A stretch of DNA of 64,000 bases from Euonymus europaeus (taxonomy: Eukaryota > Streptophyta > Magnoliopsida > Celastrales > Celastraceae), in the NCBI GenBank assembly GCA_963580455.1, contig OY756958.1, positions 20,410,501-20,474,500 of the forward strand, written 5' to 3'. Made by a program: the position numbers and the translations under genes. Positions 49,401-60,115 of the stretch are shown piece after piece; the stretch's first letter is position 1, and each line of letters begins with the position of its first letter. The notes below the pieces were generated by a model. The model was not told the origin of the DNA, did no database searches, and was given only the letters and a program-made list of their open reading frames with translations.

Positions 49401-50179
49401 AAAATAAACTTCAGTATCTAACATCAATGATCGTCAAAGTATCAAACAAGTCGTAAAACTAAAGAGTAAAACGGTAAAAGCACAAACCAAAGCCCACAAA
49501 GTGCAACACTACATACATAAACCATAGAGTTCAGCAAGAAGCCACGTAAAGTGGCTTTGCAAGGGGCTTAGGGACGCATCTTTGAGACATGGATTAAGTC
49601 CTCACCATGGTAGTCAAATCGTAACATCGGATAGGAATCGGAGAAGGGGTGTAAAATCGTAATCGTAAAATTCAATCGTAAAGTAAGCCCAACTCACAAA
49701 GTTAATGTCACCTAGGTACGCCGTACGCCCTAACAAGTTAATGTCACCTATCACCTAGTATAAAGCGCTCGCCTACCGAGACGACGCCTTAAGTGTACCT
49801 GGCTGAAACACCGTGGCCTCGCCTTTGCTCATCTGAACAACTAATTAAGCAGGCAAGTGCTTTTGACAACTATGGTGTAAATGGAGAGACATAGGAAGAG
49901 AGACTCAGAAAGTGTTAAAGTACTTTTAAAAGCCATCAACAGAGACCATAACTGATAGCATCAAATGGAAAGCAAGCATAGCATCATAATGTAAGTTTGC
50001 AAATATAGCAAGCAAAGTTCTCAAATCATTTTCATTTTCAGAAATGTAACAACAAAGTAACTAATTAATGAGTATAATATAGTTCATCCATACCAACAAC
50101 AGGCATCGGCTCTGGAAACTCAAGATCATGGTCAACTGCAACAAGTCCATATACATAAGGACTACCTGGATGAGCATGC
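31174..50179 (-). CDS. MSH1: organellar DNA mismatch-repair protein MSH1, 5' part missing
   Basis: Fifteen exons join in frame with GT-AG introns: 50179-50094, 46289-46125, 44844-44735, 44626-44521, 44429-44354, 42275-42217, 39065-38998, 38505-38332, 37322-37116, 35850-35594, 35431-35288, 34634-34577, 34048-33749, 32395-31664, 31401-31174. They encode 922 aa without a stop. Order and sequence follow Arabidopsis MSH1 (1118 aa) from its HAHPGSPYVYG segment to the end. Visible parts are the MutS core, Walker A TGPNGGGKSS, Walker B LVLVDEICRG, and a C-terminal GIY-YIG nuclease-like domain. In plants MSH1 acts in mitochondria and plastids to suppress ectopic recombination between repeats. Roughly the first 200 residues, including the targeting peptide, are not seen between 50180 and 64000. 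That upstream intron is therefore at least 13.8 kb, or the gene is disrupted. Confidence 0.95.
31664..32395 (-). CDS. MSH1: MSH1 exon with Walker B and start of GIY-YIG
   Basis: 244 codons. The first part has the Walker B LVLVDEICRGTETAKG and the signature STHLHGIFSLPL. A low-conservation linker follows. The end, SSVYIMLRPDKKLYVGQ, is the N-terminal strand pair of the GIY-YIG domain. Confidence 0.95.
33749..34048 (-). CDS. MSH1: MSH1 exon carrying Walker A
   Basis: Exactly 100 codons, phase 0 at both ends. It contains LFLLTGPNGGGKSSLLRS, the ATP-binding P loop of the MutS ATPase domain, and MVPAESAVIPHLDSI downstream. All P-loop residues are intact. Confidence 0.95.
39725..40690 (+). repeat. 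LTR-like block in an MSH1 intron
   Basis: Two related strings, TATATTATTATGATTTAGTT (39749-39768) and TATATTATTATGATTTACTT (40467-40486), each lead into TTTA..CCTA.TTTAC. The second copy is followed by a TATATAAGG box and a stretch ending near 40690. This could be a pair of short LTRs or a TRIM-like element; boundaries were not proved. Open frames on the reverse strand (39891-40424) are Lys/Ser-rich simple sequence. Confidence 0.35.
41382..41580 (+). repeat. about 82-bp tandem repeat in an MSH1 intron
   Basis: Units start at 41382 (TTAGGTTACAACATGAAAAT), 41466 and 41546; the last is partial. They share GAATTCG.TCCCCTT and TAACACTTATTGT. Confidence 0.75.
42366..43150. mobile_element. small inverted-repeat transposon, copy 1 (intronic)
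   Basis: The left end TAGTTAAAATCACGATTCTA and the right end ...ATGTTACGATTTAACTA form imperfect inverted repeats. The right subterminal segment recurs at 48790-48990 and, inverted, at 49608-49690. No coding content, about 785 bp. It lies within an MSH1 intron, 91 bp upstream (in gene direction) of the exon at 42275. Confidence 0.55.
45140..45440 (+). pseudogene. LINE 3' reverse-transcriptase remnant (intronic)
   Basis: A plus-strand reading gives FRWFEHVKPWDAKAYMTKKC and, further on, stop-ridden sequence. This resembles the C-terminal RMRWFGHVQRRP segment common to plant non-LTR retrotransposons. It is heavily decayed and lies antisense in an MSH1 intron. Confidence 0.4.
46800..48015 (+). 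repeat. probable Ty3/gypsy solo LTR in an MSH1 intron
   Basis: The right end, near 47950-48013, holds TCCTTGAGGGAACGATAATC followed by TTATTACTTGTCTGATTTGTG. This closely resembles the LTR ends of plant Tat/Athila gypsy elements. No internal gag-pol is nearby. The left boundary is not resolved. Confidence 0.4.
48250..48600 (+). repeat. LTR-like sequence of unknown family
   Basis: Begins with TGTCCCACGTCACTTAGATGTGGGAGTTGTAA-type sequence; the GTCCCAC...GTGGGA pair forms a small hairpin seen at the start of some plant LTRs. There is no partner and no coding support. Confidence 0.3.
48790..48990. repeat. small inverted-repeat transposon, copy 2 (partial)
   Basis: Aligns with 42960-43150: shared TGGTA.TGGTATTTTGAGAAT, then ACCCCTTCT.CGATTC.GATC and GATTTAACTACC. 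The other end is not found. Confidence 0.6.
49608..49690. repeat. small inverted-repeat transposon, copy 3 (partial, inverted)
   Basis: GGTAGTCAAATCGTAACATC followed by GGAATCGGAGAAGGGGTGTA is the reverse complement of the right end of copy 1. Partial copy in the same MSH1 intron as copy 2. Confidence 0.6.
50094..50179 (-). CDS. MSH1: MSH1 most 5' exon in the window
   Basis: An acceptor TTATTATTCAG is followed by an 86-nt exon coding HAHPGSPYVYGLVAVDHDLE and then FPEPMPVV. It begins with the last base of a split codon, so a coding exon must precede it. The donor is GTATGG at 50093. The preceding exon was searched for on the minus strand to the right and not found. Confidence 0.9.
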
Positions 50180-51186
50180 CTGAATAATAAAAGTCAGAGC
50201 AAGACATGAAAACCAAAGCGCATTAAAGAAAATAAATGAAATAAAAAATCTCAAAAATTCATACAATTTTTGGAGCAGATCCATATGTCCAAAAATTGTA
50301 AAACTACTTACTATAAGAATCTCCATCAGAAGCAATTGCCAGCAGCTTATTTTTGTAACTTCCATAATATCTAACATAAATCCAGCGATGAGCTGTTTGA
50401 GTTTAATTGAGATCAAAAGGATCCATAATACTTTTCAATACCAATTTTCTTATCAAGCTATGTTACAATACCATTTATGAACTTTTGTGTTTCTATGATT
50501 AGACAGTGGCCCAAGGGGAAGGAAGTTTTCAGATAGGGTTTTCCCTTGCATTCAAACCGAAGGCATTGACCTCTCCAACACTATGTTACTAGGAATGGGG
50601 GCGCAAGAAAACAGAAAATATTTTAAATATGCATGTTTTCTAGATGACCAAGGGGAAAGAAGAGAACTACAAGAGTTTAAAATAAAGTCTCTCCATCCTA
50701 CAGAAGATTTTTCTCGAAAGATAGGTGAGATTTCAAAGAAAAATTAAAAAGAAAACTTTCACAAACAAGTGCCACCTCAGCAGAAGGAACAGCCTTTGCA
50801 TTAGAGTCTGAAATCTTCCTATTAACTTTCCATATCACCCTTGCACAAAGGAGTTCATCTACCCTTAGAGCCCCTTCTTTATTTCCACACGTACAAAAGG
50901 CAAGCAGAATGCGGCAGTTGCATGTAGGTAACCAGATGATATTTGCACATGATGGAATGCATAGAAATGCTATCTAATAATATCTGGGACTGCTCAAACT
51001 TCATGAAATGTCTAGACGCCAGTCTAAGAAATATATAAAGTAACCACTAAAATGTATAAAGAAAGGAAGGAAAAAAAAAATGCAAAACTAGGAGAACCTC
51101 TCATCAGACACGAACAAGTCTAGCCCATGAATAACGACAAACCAGTGAGTCTAGCCCATGCTAATATGTCTATTAACAAAGTTTAT
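50180..51186. other. MSH1 intron sequence, no exon found
   Basis: The minus strand was read for the MSH1 segment that should precede HAHPG (the conserved LRQTLDDL...EEVQGPT region). No match was seen. An open frame at 50416-50162 overlaps the exon in the wrong frame. Confidence 0.5.
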
Positions 51187-51523
51187 GTGGAGAGAGGAGT
51201 GGCACAAAAGGCTGGGACAGGTGGCTGAATTGAAGTGCACCAACTGCTGGTTTCTTATTAGTGCTTTCTGTTATTTTGTTGTTTTCTATCCTTGGGGTTT
51301 GTATATAATCCAGGGAGGGTTTTAGGGAGACGGCAGAACATTTTGTAAGGGAATATTGGGAGGTCCTAGCTCCACAAAAGGTAGGTTATTTTGTCATCAT
51401 TATATCTTATTTGTTATCAACTACTTATCTATTTCTTTCAATCAATACCAGAAGTAGCCCTTTTCTAGTGAATTTGTGGTGTTTATTATATCTATTGGGT
51501 GATTTGCTGTTATTACCTTATCA
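51187..51523 (+). repeat. putative 5' LTR of the Ty3/gypsy element
   Basis: The right end is set by TTATCA at 51518-51523, followed by one base and TTGGTATCAAAGG, a primer-binding site (51525-51537) for initiator-Met tRNA. The left edge is approximate; no second LTR is in the window to compare. Confidence 0.5.
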
Positions 51524-51552
51524 ATTGGTATCAAAGGATTTCGGTTCTCGCC

Positions 51553-52363
51553 ATGACCCCCTTAAAGCCTGAAGAACGAATAGAGGAGGTCGAACATGAA
51601 ATCAGTGAGTTGAAAACTGGTGTCACTCGACTAACAGATGACATGGCTAAGCTCAAGGCATGTCACTTTTCCATGCATGAACTGATGTAGGGCAAGAAGT
51701 CATCCAACAAAGGTAAAGAAAAACTGGATGGGAATCATCTCTCTGGAGGAAGGGATTGGGAAACACCCTACAATGGATTAGGCCTCTCGATGGAGCAGTC
51801 TCGAACTACCCTTCTTTTCTGGCATTGAACGTTATGGCTTGTTGTTTCGAGCACAGCGGTATTTCACGAACAATCAAATCCTTGATGCAGAATGCTTGGA
51901 GGTAGCAGTGTTGTGTTTGGAGGGGAAGGCATTGAGTTGGTACCGATGAAAGCAAGAGGCAAGCATGGCTAATTATCGAGAAAGGTTTGAGCAATTGTTC
52001 GCCCCTCTCCCCAATGTAGGCGAAGAGATGTTGGCTAGAGCATTTATAAATGGCCTTGAGCAAGAGATACGAGCTAAACTCAAATTAAATCACCCCAAGT
52101 TCTCAACAGGCCTTCTGGAGATGGCCCACTGTGTGGAAGAAAGGAACCTAGCTTCAGACCAGGCACATATGATTAAATCACAACCCCAGCGTTTTACTTC
52201 TATGAGCCTAAATCGTGGGGGTAGTAGTTCTCGGAGCTTTATGAGGCCGCCAAAAACTTCTCTCTACCTTCAGTGAAGCACAACGTGCATAACACCAAAA
52301 TCAGCCCACTCGCAGCTACAATGGCAAAACCCACGCCTTAGCGTCGATTATCTGATACTGAAG
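51553..52363 (+). pseudogene. Ty3/gypsy gag, broken and interrupted
   Basis: The start MTPLKPEERIEEVEHEISEL opens a coiled-coil gag N terminus. The retrotransposon-gag domain is readable from 51810 on (GIERYGLLFRAQRYF, CLEGKALSWYR, then YRERFEQLFAPLPNV and AFINGLEQEIRAKL). Stops occur at 51688-51690 and 51948-51950, with frame changes between the pieces. Just before the copia A LTR the gypsy frame reads RRLSDTEV and stops abruptly at 52363. Gag end, protease and the front of RT do not appear anywhere in the window. The element resumes at 62738 in mid-RT. Confidence 0.8.
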
Positions 52364-52643
52364 TGTAAGGATGAATTAAGCACAATCAATCATTCAATCA
52401 GTCAGGCAATAAAGAAATCAAGCAAGAGACACAAGATTTTAACGTGGTTCGGCCAATGATGCCTACGTCCACGGCGGCTGCAGTGTTCTTATTTTCTCTC
52501 AATCAAATTCTAGGGTTACAAGGAATAAGGGTTATATATATATCCCCTCTTTCTTTTGGATATAAAAAATACCAACCAGCCCAATACATAAAACTCATGT
52601 ATAAGCCCAATATAACCCAAACTAATAGTATCCATATTTAACA
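52364..52643 (-). repeat. copia A 3' LTR
   Basis: 280 bp, TG...CA: starts TGTTAAATATGGATACTATT on the minus strand and ends CATCCTTACA. The polypurine tract AAGTGGGAGAT lies immediately upstream (52644-52654). It contains AACGTGGTTCGGCCAATGAT. The presumed target-site copy on this side is TGAAG (52359-52363). Confidence 0.85.
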
Positions 52644-52737
52644 ATCTCCCACTTGGATACTATCAAGAAACTGTAAGAACAGTTACATCAGTAACACCAT
52701 TACTGACACCAACACACAACAGCCTTAATCTTTATCT

Positions 52738-54987
52738 TCAAGCTAGAAGACCAACTGAAGCCTTGCATAGCTTCAGCTTACCAACAGTCACACTCTTCGT
52801 CAAAGCATCCGCTGGATTTTCATTCCCACTAACTTTCTCAAGCTTCAACAAACCTTCCTTGAGAACTTGGCGGATATAATGATATCTTCTCCGAATGTGT
52901 TTGGTATTAGAATGAAAGGCAGGATTCTTGGCAAGGAATATACCACTCTGACTGTCACTGTAGAGAACACCCTTACCCCTTCCTTTTCCCAACTCTTCCA
53001 TCAGTTCTTGCAATCACTCCATCTCCTTCGCAGCTTCTGTTATAACAACATACTCTGCTTCAGTAGAAGATAAAGCAACAACCTTCTGTAACTTTGAACT
53101 CCAAGAAACAGCAGTACCTCCTAAGCTAAAAACATAGCATGTAGTGCTTTTACAATTGTCAAAGTCACCAGCCAAATCAGCATCTACAAACCCTTCCAAC
53201 TTCAATTCACCTGAAGTAAAAGTCAACCCATAATCTACAGTTCCACACAAGTATCTCATAATCCACTTCACAGCCTCCCAGTGCTTTCTTCCTGGATTAC
53301 TCATATACCTGCTAACCACTCCCACTGCATGAGCAATATCTGGTCGAGTGCAGATCATAGCATACATAAGGGAACCAATAGCAGAAGCATAAGGAACTTT
53401 ACTCATTTGCTCCCACTCTTCATCACATCTAGGTGATTGATCCTTACACAATTTTAAATGACTCCCCAAAGGTGTAGCAACTGACTTTGCTTTGTCCATA
53501 TTAAACCTGCTCAAAAACTTTCATCACATACTCAGATTGAGAAAGTTTTAAAGTACCTTTGGTTCTGTCTCTTGTAATTCTCATTCCAAGAATTTTCTTA
53601 GCATTCTCCAAATCCTTCATTTCAAATTGACTTGATAGCTGCTGTTTCAGATTATTAATCTCCTTGATGCTTGATCCTGCAATCAACATGTCATCGACAT
53701 ATAACAGCAAAATAATATATGAGTTTTCAAACCGTTTAAAATAGCAGCAATGATCTTGCTCACTCCTGGTGTAACCTGAACTAATCATGAAGTTATCAAA
53801 CTTCAGATTCCACTGTCTTGGAGCCTGCTTCAAACCATACAAGCTCTTCTTCAGTTTACACACAAGTTTTTCTTTTCCTTGTACTAAGAACCCTTCTGGC
53901 TGATGCATATAAATCACTTCCTTCAATTCACCATGAAGAAAAGCTGTCTTTACATCTAACTGCTCAAGATGTAAATTCTCATTAGCCACCATTCCTAGTA
54001 CCATCCTGATTGTAGGCATCTTTACTACAGGAGAGAAAATTTCAGAATAGTCAATGCCATATCTTTGCTCAAAACCTTTCACAACCAGTCTAGCCTTCTA
54101 CCGTTTACTGCCATCATGTTCTGTTTTGACCCGGTACACCCATTTGTTGTGCAAAGCCTTCTTTTCTGCTGGTAGTTTCACTAACTCCCACGTCTGATTC
54201 TTCATCAAAGAATCCATTTCTTCTTTCATGGCCAGCTCCCACTTTTTCACATTCACATCCTGTTTAGCTTCTACAAAGCTTTTTGGCTCACCATTATCAG
54301 TCAACAAGATATAATGCAAAGAAGGAGAATAACGTTTAGGAGCTCTTACTGTTCTAGTAGACCTCCGTAGAGAAACTAGAGGAGTGATCGGTTCATCATC
54401 ACCATCATGTGGAATGACAGGAATGCCTACTTCTTGCTCAACCGATGTAGACTCAGGAATATCGATATGAATCGTTTCAGTCTTCTTTACTTCTTTCACA
54501 TTATCATCAGACTTGTCTTTGTACATCACGCTCTCATAAAAAATCACATTTCGACTTGTGACAATCTTTCGTTTCTGATCATCCCAAAACCTATAGCCAA
54601 ACTGTTCATCTCCATAACCAATGAAGAAACACTTCCTTGATTTTGCATAAAGCTTGCTGCGATCATCAAAATCAACATGTACATAAGAAACACAACCAAA
54701 CACTCTAAGGTGTGAAAGTTTTACCTCTTTACCACTCCAAACTTTTTCAGGCAGCTTATTCTCAAGTGGAACTGACGGACTTTGATTAATGAGATAAGCT
54801 GCGGTGTTAACTGCATCAGCCCAAAACATCTTTGGCAATCCTGAATGAATTCTCATACTTCTAGCACGTTCATTGATAGTTCTGTTCATACGTTCTGCAA
54901 CACCATTCTGCTGCGGTGTTCCTGGGATAGTTCTCTCCATCCTAATCCCATGTATTGCACAATACTCCTTAAAACCACTATCAACAT
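52738..54987 (-). pseudogene. copia A pol, 3' part (integrase end, RT, RNase H)
   Basis: Read leftwards from 54987: the integrase core end (IPGTPQQNGVAERMNRTIN), then RT with YVDDMLIAG and LDVKTAFLHGELKEV, then RNase H (LSSTEAEYV, HIRRRYHYIR). It is a Tnt1/Tork-like copia pol. Lesions are a stop near 54098-54100, a frameshift near 53505, and a stop at 53014-53016 (in KEME*LQELM). The integrase is cut exactly by the insertion of copia B and continues at 60116. Confidence 0.9.
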
Positions 54988-55173
54988 TGTACAAATCAGT
55001 AGAAAAGAAGATAGATGAGAAGATTCACATAAGGAGGAGAGGAGAGAGTTTCCGGCAAACATTGATTGTATTTCTCATTACTTTTCTTTCTTTACAGAGT
55101 CTACACATATAACACATACCTCCCCACTCTAGACAATACCCAAACTACTCCTTTTAACATATAACATATAACA
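54988..55173 (-). repeat. copia B 3' LTR
   Basis: 186 bp, bounded by the polypurine tract on one side and the AACAT target copy on the other. Confidence 0.95.
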
Positions 55174-55180
55174 CTCCTCC

Positions 55181-58100
55181 TCAAGCTGAAGCATAGATGT
55201 TAGTCATGCCCAGCTTGTTACAGATAAAATCAACCCTAACCCCAGTGAGAGCCTTAGTAAAAACATCAGCTAGTTGATCATGAGTTCTCACATGTTTCAG
55301 TCTAACCTCTTTCAATTGCACCTTCTCACGCACGAAATGACAATCTACCTCGATATGTTTAGTTCTTTCATGAAACACAGGATTTGATGCAATATGGATA
55401 GCAGCTTGATTATCACACCATAACTGAGTACCTATAGACGGAATATATCTCAATTCGTGCATTAGTTGTCTAACAAAACATATCTCACTAGCGGTGTGAG
55501 CCATTGCTCTATATTCAGCCTCAGCACTAGACCGGGCTACTACAGATTGCTTCTTACTCTTCCAGCCAATTAAATTCCCACCAACAAACACACAGTAGCC
55601 AGTGGTGGATTTCCTATCAAAAGGAGATCCTGCCCAATCAGAATCAGAAAATGCTTCAATATTCACATGATCATTATTTGCATATAGCAAGCCTCGGCTA
55701 GGAGCACCTTTAAGGTACCGAAGAACACGTAAGACAGCCTCCCAATGAGGAACACGAGGATCAGACATAAATTGACTAACCACACTCACAGAAAAAGCTA
55801 TATCAGGACGAGTCACTCCAAGATAATTCAATTTTCCCACCAGTCGCCGATATCGTTCAGAATCATCAAACACATCACCCTCATTCGGATAGAGTTTCAC
55901 CCCAGAAACCATAGGAGAATCACAAGGCTTTGCACCACTCATTCCAGTATCCTGTAAAAATCCATAACATACTTTCTTTGGGACAAGAATATCCCACGCC
56001 GACATCGAGCAACTTCCACCCCTAAGAAATACCGTAGAGGACCTAGGTCCTTAGTCTGAAAATGGCGTTGCAGAAACACCTTCAATGAGGATATACCATC
56101 TTCATTGCTTCCAGTGATAACTATATCATCCACATACACCACTAATAGAATATTTCCTGCACTAGATCGGTGGTAAAACACAGAGTGGTCTTTCTCCGAC
56201 CTTTTCAATCCAAATTTCTGCACCACCTCAGAAAAACGACCAAACCAAGCTCGAGGAGACTGTTTCAGGCCATATAAAGATTTCTTCAACTTACATACCA
56301 TACCCGACTCCCCCTGAGCAACAAATCCAGATGGTTGCTCCAAATAAACTTCTTCAGTAAGAGAGCCATGAAGAAAAGCATTTTTCACATCTAATTGATG
56401 TAACGACCAACCAAACATGGCAGCAAGAGAGACAAGTAACCGAACAGATGTGAACTTGGCAACCGGAGAAAAAGTATCGGTATAATCAGCACCATAAGTT
56501 TGGGCATACCCTTTGGCTACCAAGCGCGCCTTAAGACGATCAACAGACCCATCAGACTTAGTTTTAACAATGAAGACCCATTTGCTGCCAATAGGCTTCT
56601 TACCCGGAGGTAAAGGCACCAAATCCCAAGTTTGATTATGTTCCAAGGCTGACATTTCATCATGCATAGCAGCAAGCCACCCAGGAGACGTAAGAGCCTC
56701 GGATAAAGAACGAGGAGTGGTGATGGAATCAAGAGCCAGAGCAAAAGTGCGAAGAGACTGAGAGAGGCCTGCAGAAGACATAGTAGCAGATAAAGGATAC
56801 CTGGCACATTGACGGCGCCCTTTCCAAAGAGCAATGGGGACATCCATGTCCTGGGGAGGAGGACTATCAGGCACCGAAACAGGATCAGTCGGCACAGCAG
56901 TAGATGGTGGGGGCACCTCTGCAGAAGGAGCGGGAAGGGGACAACGGTACACTGAACGAGGACCACGTACAAAGGTCCGCAAGAGAGGTGGAGGTGGAGG
57001 TGGAGGTGGAGGTGGAGTTGGCTGATCAAGATCATAGACAAGAAACTCATCAGGGATAGAGAAAGATTCAGATGAAGAGTCAAGTCGAGTAGGAGATGAG
57101 TATGATAGGGACTCATGAAAAGTAACATCAGAAGACACAATATACCGCCCTAAGTCAGGAGAGAAACACCGATACCCTTTCTGAGTGCGAGAATAGCCAA
57201 GAAAAATACATCTCAAAGACTTAGGATCAAGCTTAGTAAGATGAGGTCGGATATCCCGGACATAACAAGTACAGCCGAAAACTCTAAGGGGAAGATGATG
57301 AATCGCATCCTGAGGGAATAATACCTTATATGGAATTTGACCATTGAGAACCGAGGAAGGCATGCGGTTAATAAGATAAGTGGCAGTCAAGACAGCATCC
57401 CCCCAGAATGTTTTAGGAACCTGCATGTGGAAAAGAAGGGCACGGACAACTTCTAACAGATGACGATTTTTACGTTCAGCCACCCCATTCTGTGGAGGTG
57501 TATCAGGACAAGAGGACTGATGAAGCATACCCTTACGTGACATAAACGAAGACAGTTCAGTAGAAAGATACTCCCGGGCATTGTCACTACGAAGAACTTT
57601 AATACACATATCAAACTGAGTATGAATTTCAGAAACAAAAGAACAAAAGATGGAAAATAAATCCGAGCACTTTTTTATTAAATAAACCCAAGTAGTTTGA
57701 GAAAAGTCATCAATGAACGTAAAAAAGTAGCGATAGCCAGACTTAGAGACAACAGGACATGGACCCCATATATCTGAATGAACTAAGGAAAATGGAGCAG
57801 ATGCTCGTTCAAGACTCCCAGATACATAAGACCGACGATGATGTTTTGCAAACTGACATGACTCACAAAATAAATACTGTAAAGAAGACAAAGATGGACA
57901 TAAACTCTTCAAACTAGGAAGCGCCGGATGAACAAGACGACAATGAAGATCCATAGGAGATGAAGAACCAGACACCAGCAAGGAAGAAGGTGGAATGTCC
58001 AACACATAGAGTCCTTTGGAATTGAGGTGACCCCTACCAATCATCCTGCTCGTCGAAAGATCCTGAAAAACACAATGATCATCATAAAAGGTTACTGAGC

Positions 58101-59352
58101 ACTTGAGGGCCTTGGTAATAGCACTCACAGATAATAAGTTGAAAGGAAATGAGGACAAAGTTAAAACCGAGGCCAAGTGCAAAGATGGTGTAGGAGATAT
58201 AGTGTCAATTCCCTTCACCGTCACCAAGGTACCATTAGCAACTCTCACAGCAGGATAGGAAGAAGTGGAGGAATATGTATCAAGAATACCTGTGTTTCCA
58301 GTCATGTAATCCAAAGCACCAGAATCAATCACCCAAGTGTGAGGGGATACAGACAAGCAAGCGGAAGCATTAGTAGTGACAGAGGCAACACTAGAAGCAG
58401 GAATCTGACTCATGAGACGAGAGTATTCTGCAGCCGAGAGACTAACACGTCCATCATCAGAAATAGAGGTGCCAGAAGAAGTGTGCACATCCTGTACTCG
58501 CACACCTATACCAGAAGCAACATGAGCAGAGCGAGTGTTAGTCGTTTTGCCATGCAACTTCCAGCACCGATCACGAGTGTGGCCCACTCCACCACAATAA
58601 TAGCAATTAAACTTGGCATCCGAGCCTACACGACCACCACGGCCTCCACGACTACTACGGCCACCACTCACATCATAAGAAGACTAACCAGCCAAACCAG
58701 ACCGTTCAGCAACATCTAACAAGAAGGAAGTGGGTCTAACCGAACGGTTAGCCCGAGAGAAGGCCTCAGTGAGGGAGGTCTCTCCACTAGCAAGAATCTG
58801 GGAATGTGCAGTCTCATACTCAGAACGCATACCACTAAGGAATGCAATAATGGCCAACTGCTCTCGCTGCTGGCGTCGCTTATCAAGGTCAAGATCCAAA
58901 GACAACAATGAATTAAATTCTTCATAAATTTTCTTGAAGGATGCAAAATAATCTCCGAGGGGAGTATCCTTCTATTCCGGTAGAAAGAAGGACAAGGCCA
59001 CATCATATAATCGATTCATATCATTTTGACCAGAATACAGTACACCAAGATACTCCCATATTTGTTTCACTGTATCACAATGTGTCACCAACTCAGAAAC
59101 TTTAGATTCCATAGAATTCAACAATTGACCATATAACCGAGCATCATCACGCATCCACAACTTATATTCAGCAGCATTTTTATTAGAATCAGGGGGAACA
59201 TCAATAAGATGATCCTCCTTGTCCATTCCCCGAATAGCGATTAATACAATCTTCCGCCAATGTTGGTAATTAGAACCAACAAGTTTCTGATCAGTAAACT
59301 TGGCTGATGTAGCCACCACCTCAGTGACAACTTTCTGATTATCCTCACTCAT
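55181..59352 (-). pseudogene. copia B gag-pol, nearly intact
   Basis: One long frame starts at 59352 (MSEDNQKVVTEVV) and would encode about 1390 aa. In order: gag; a CCHC knuckle (CYYCGGVGHTRDRCWKLHG, near 58600); protease DSGA (near 58320); integrase with HHCC (near 57890) and PQNGVAERKN; a poly-Pro stretch coded by a GGTGGA microsatellite (56990-57020); RT with YVDDIVITG (near 56120); and RNase H. Three lesions break it: stops at 58974-58972 and 58686-58684 and a one-base deletion near 55953. LTR and element size fit a small copia lineage such as Ale/Retrofit, which I cannot confirm. Confidence 0.92.
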
Positions 59353-59926
59353 GATAAAAGCAATGTCAAAACTAACAAATGCCCCAGAAAAGAAAAATCC
59401 CAGCAGAATCAGAAAAATCCCAGCAGAATTTTCAGAAGCAAAACCAACAGAACATTTGCAACCAGCTAACAATGTGAATTAAGTCCAGAACTTAACTTCT
59501 CAAGACCAAACCATCACAAAAACAACCAAGACTCATAGCAAACAATGGTCACAAGGCCTCCAACGACTGAAAAACCAGATAAAAGAGCCAGAAATGAGCA
59601 GTTCGGAAAACCAGAAAAACACAACTCACATTCCGGCAAACCAGTGGCGGCGCGTGAGGGCCACGCGTTGCAGCAGTCCGGCGAGTGGCGGCGAGTGAAG
59701 GCCACGCGCAGCTCCGATCAACTTCCGACTGCCACAGACAGGTGCGTCGGACGCCGATGAACACTTCTGAGCAGGAGGTGTCTCAAACTGACTTCCCAAT
59801 CAACGTAGATCAAAGATTTTCTATCAACCAATTTTTCCGAAATTCTGTAAACCCACTGTAAAATCAGAGATGCCAATGACAGAGGTGACGGACCAGAAAT
59901 AGAAGGTAATCGCGGCTCCGATACCA

Positions 59927-60115
59927 TGTACAAATCAGTAGAAAAGAAGATAGATGAGAAGATTCATATAAGGAGGAGAGAAGAGAGAGTTTACGGCAAA
60001 CATTGTATTGTATTTCTCATTACTTTTCTTTCTTTACAGAGTCTACACATATAACACATACCTCCCCACTCTAGGCAATACCCAAACTACCCCTTTTAAC
60101 ATATAACATATAACA
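59927..60115 (-). repeat. copia B 5' LTR
   Basis: 189 bp, followed in element direction by the initiator-Met primer-binding site. Very similar to 54988-55173. Confidence 0.95.

Larger units (their letters stand above)
54988..60115 (-). mobile_element. copia B, complete nested LTR retrotransposon, 5.1 kb
   Basis: LTRs of 186 bp (54988-55173) and 189 bp (59927-60115) differ by a few substitutions and small indels (about 97% alike by eye). Both are TG...CA. The 5-bp target duplication AACAT is perfect (54983-54987 and 60116-60120). The PBS TGGTATCGGAGCC (59926-59914) and a PPT (55187-55174, AGCTTGAGGAGGAG) abut the LTRs. The insertion splits the integrase of copia A; removing it with one target copy restores A's frame. 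With LTRs this similar it is the youngest insertion in the block. Confidence 0.97.

Noticed and set aside
31174..50179. MSH1 as a processed or dead pseudogene
   Set aside because: Introns are present, all 15 exons join in frame, and the Walker and GIY-YIG motifs are intact.
58177..58719. 180-aa plus-strand open frame
   Set aside because: Exactly antisense to copia B gag-protease coding; no independent domain.
59514..59764. overlapping open frames in the copia B leader
   Set aside because: GC-rich untranslated leader between the PBS and the gag start; frames overlap on both strands without domains.
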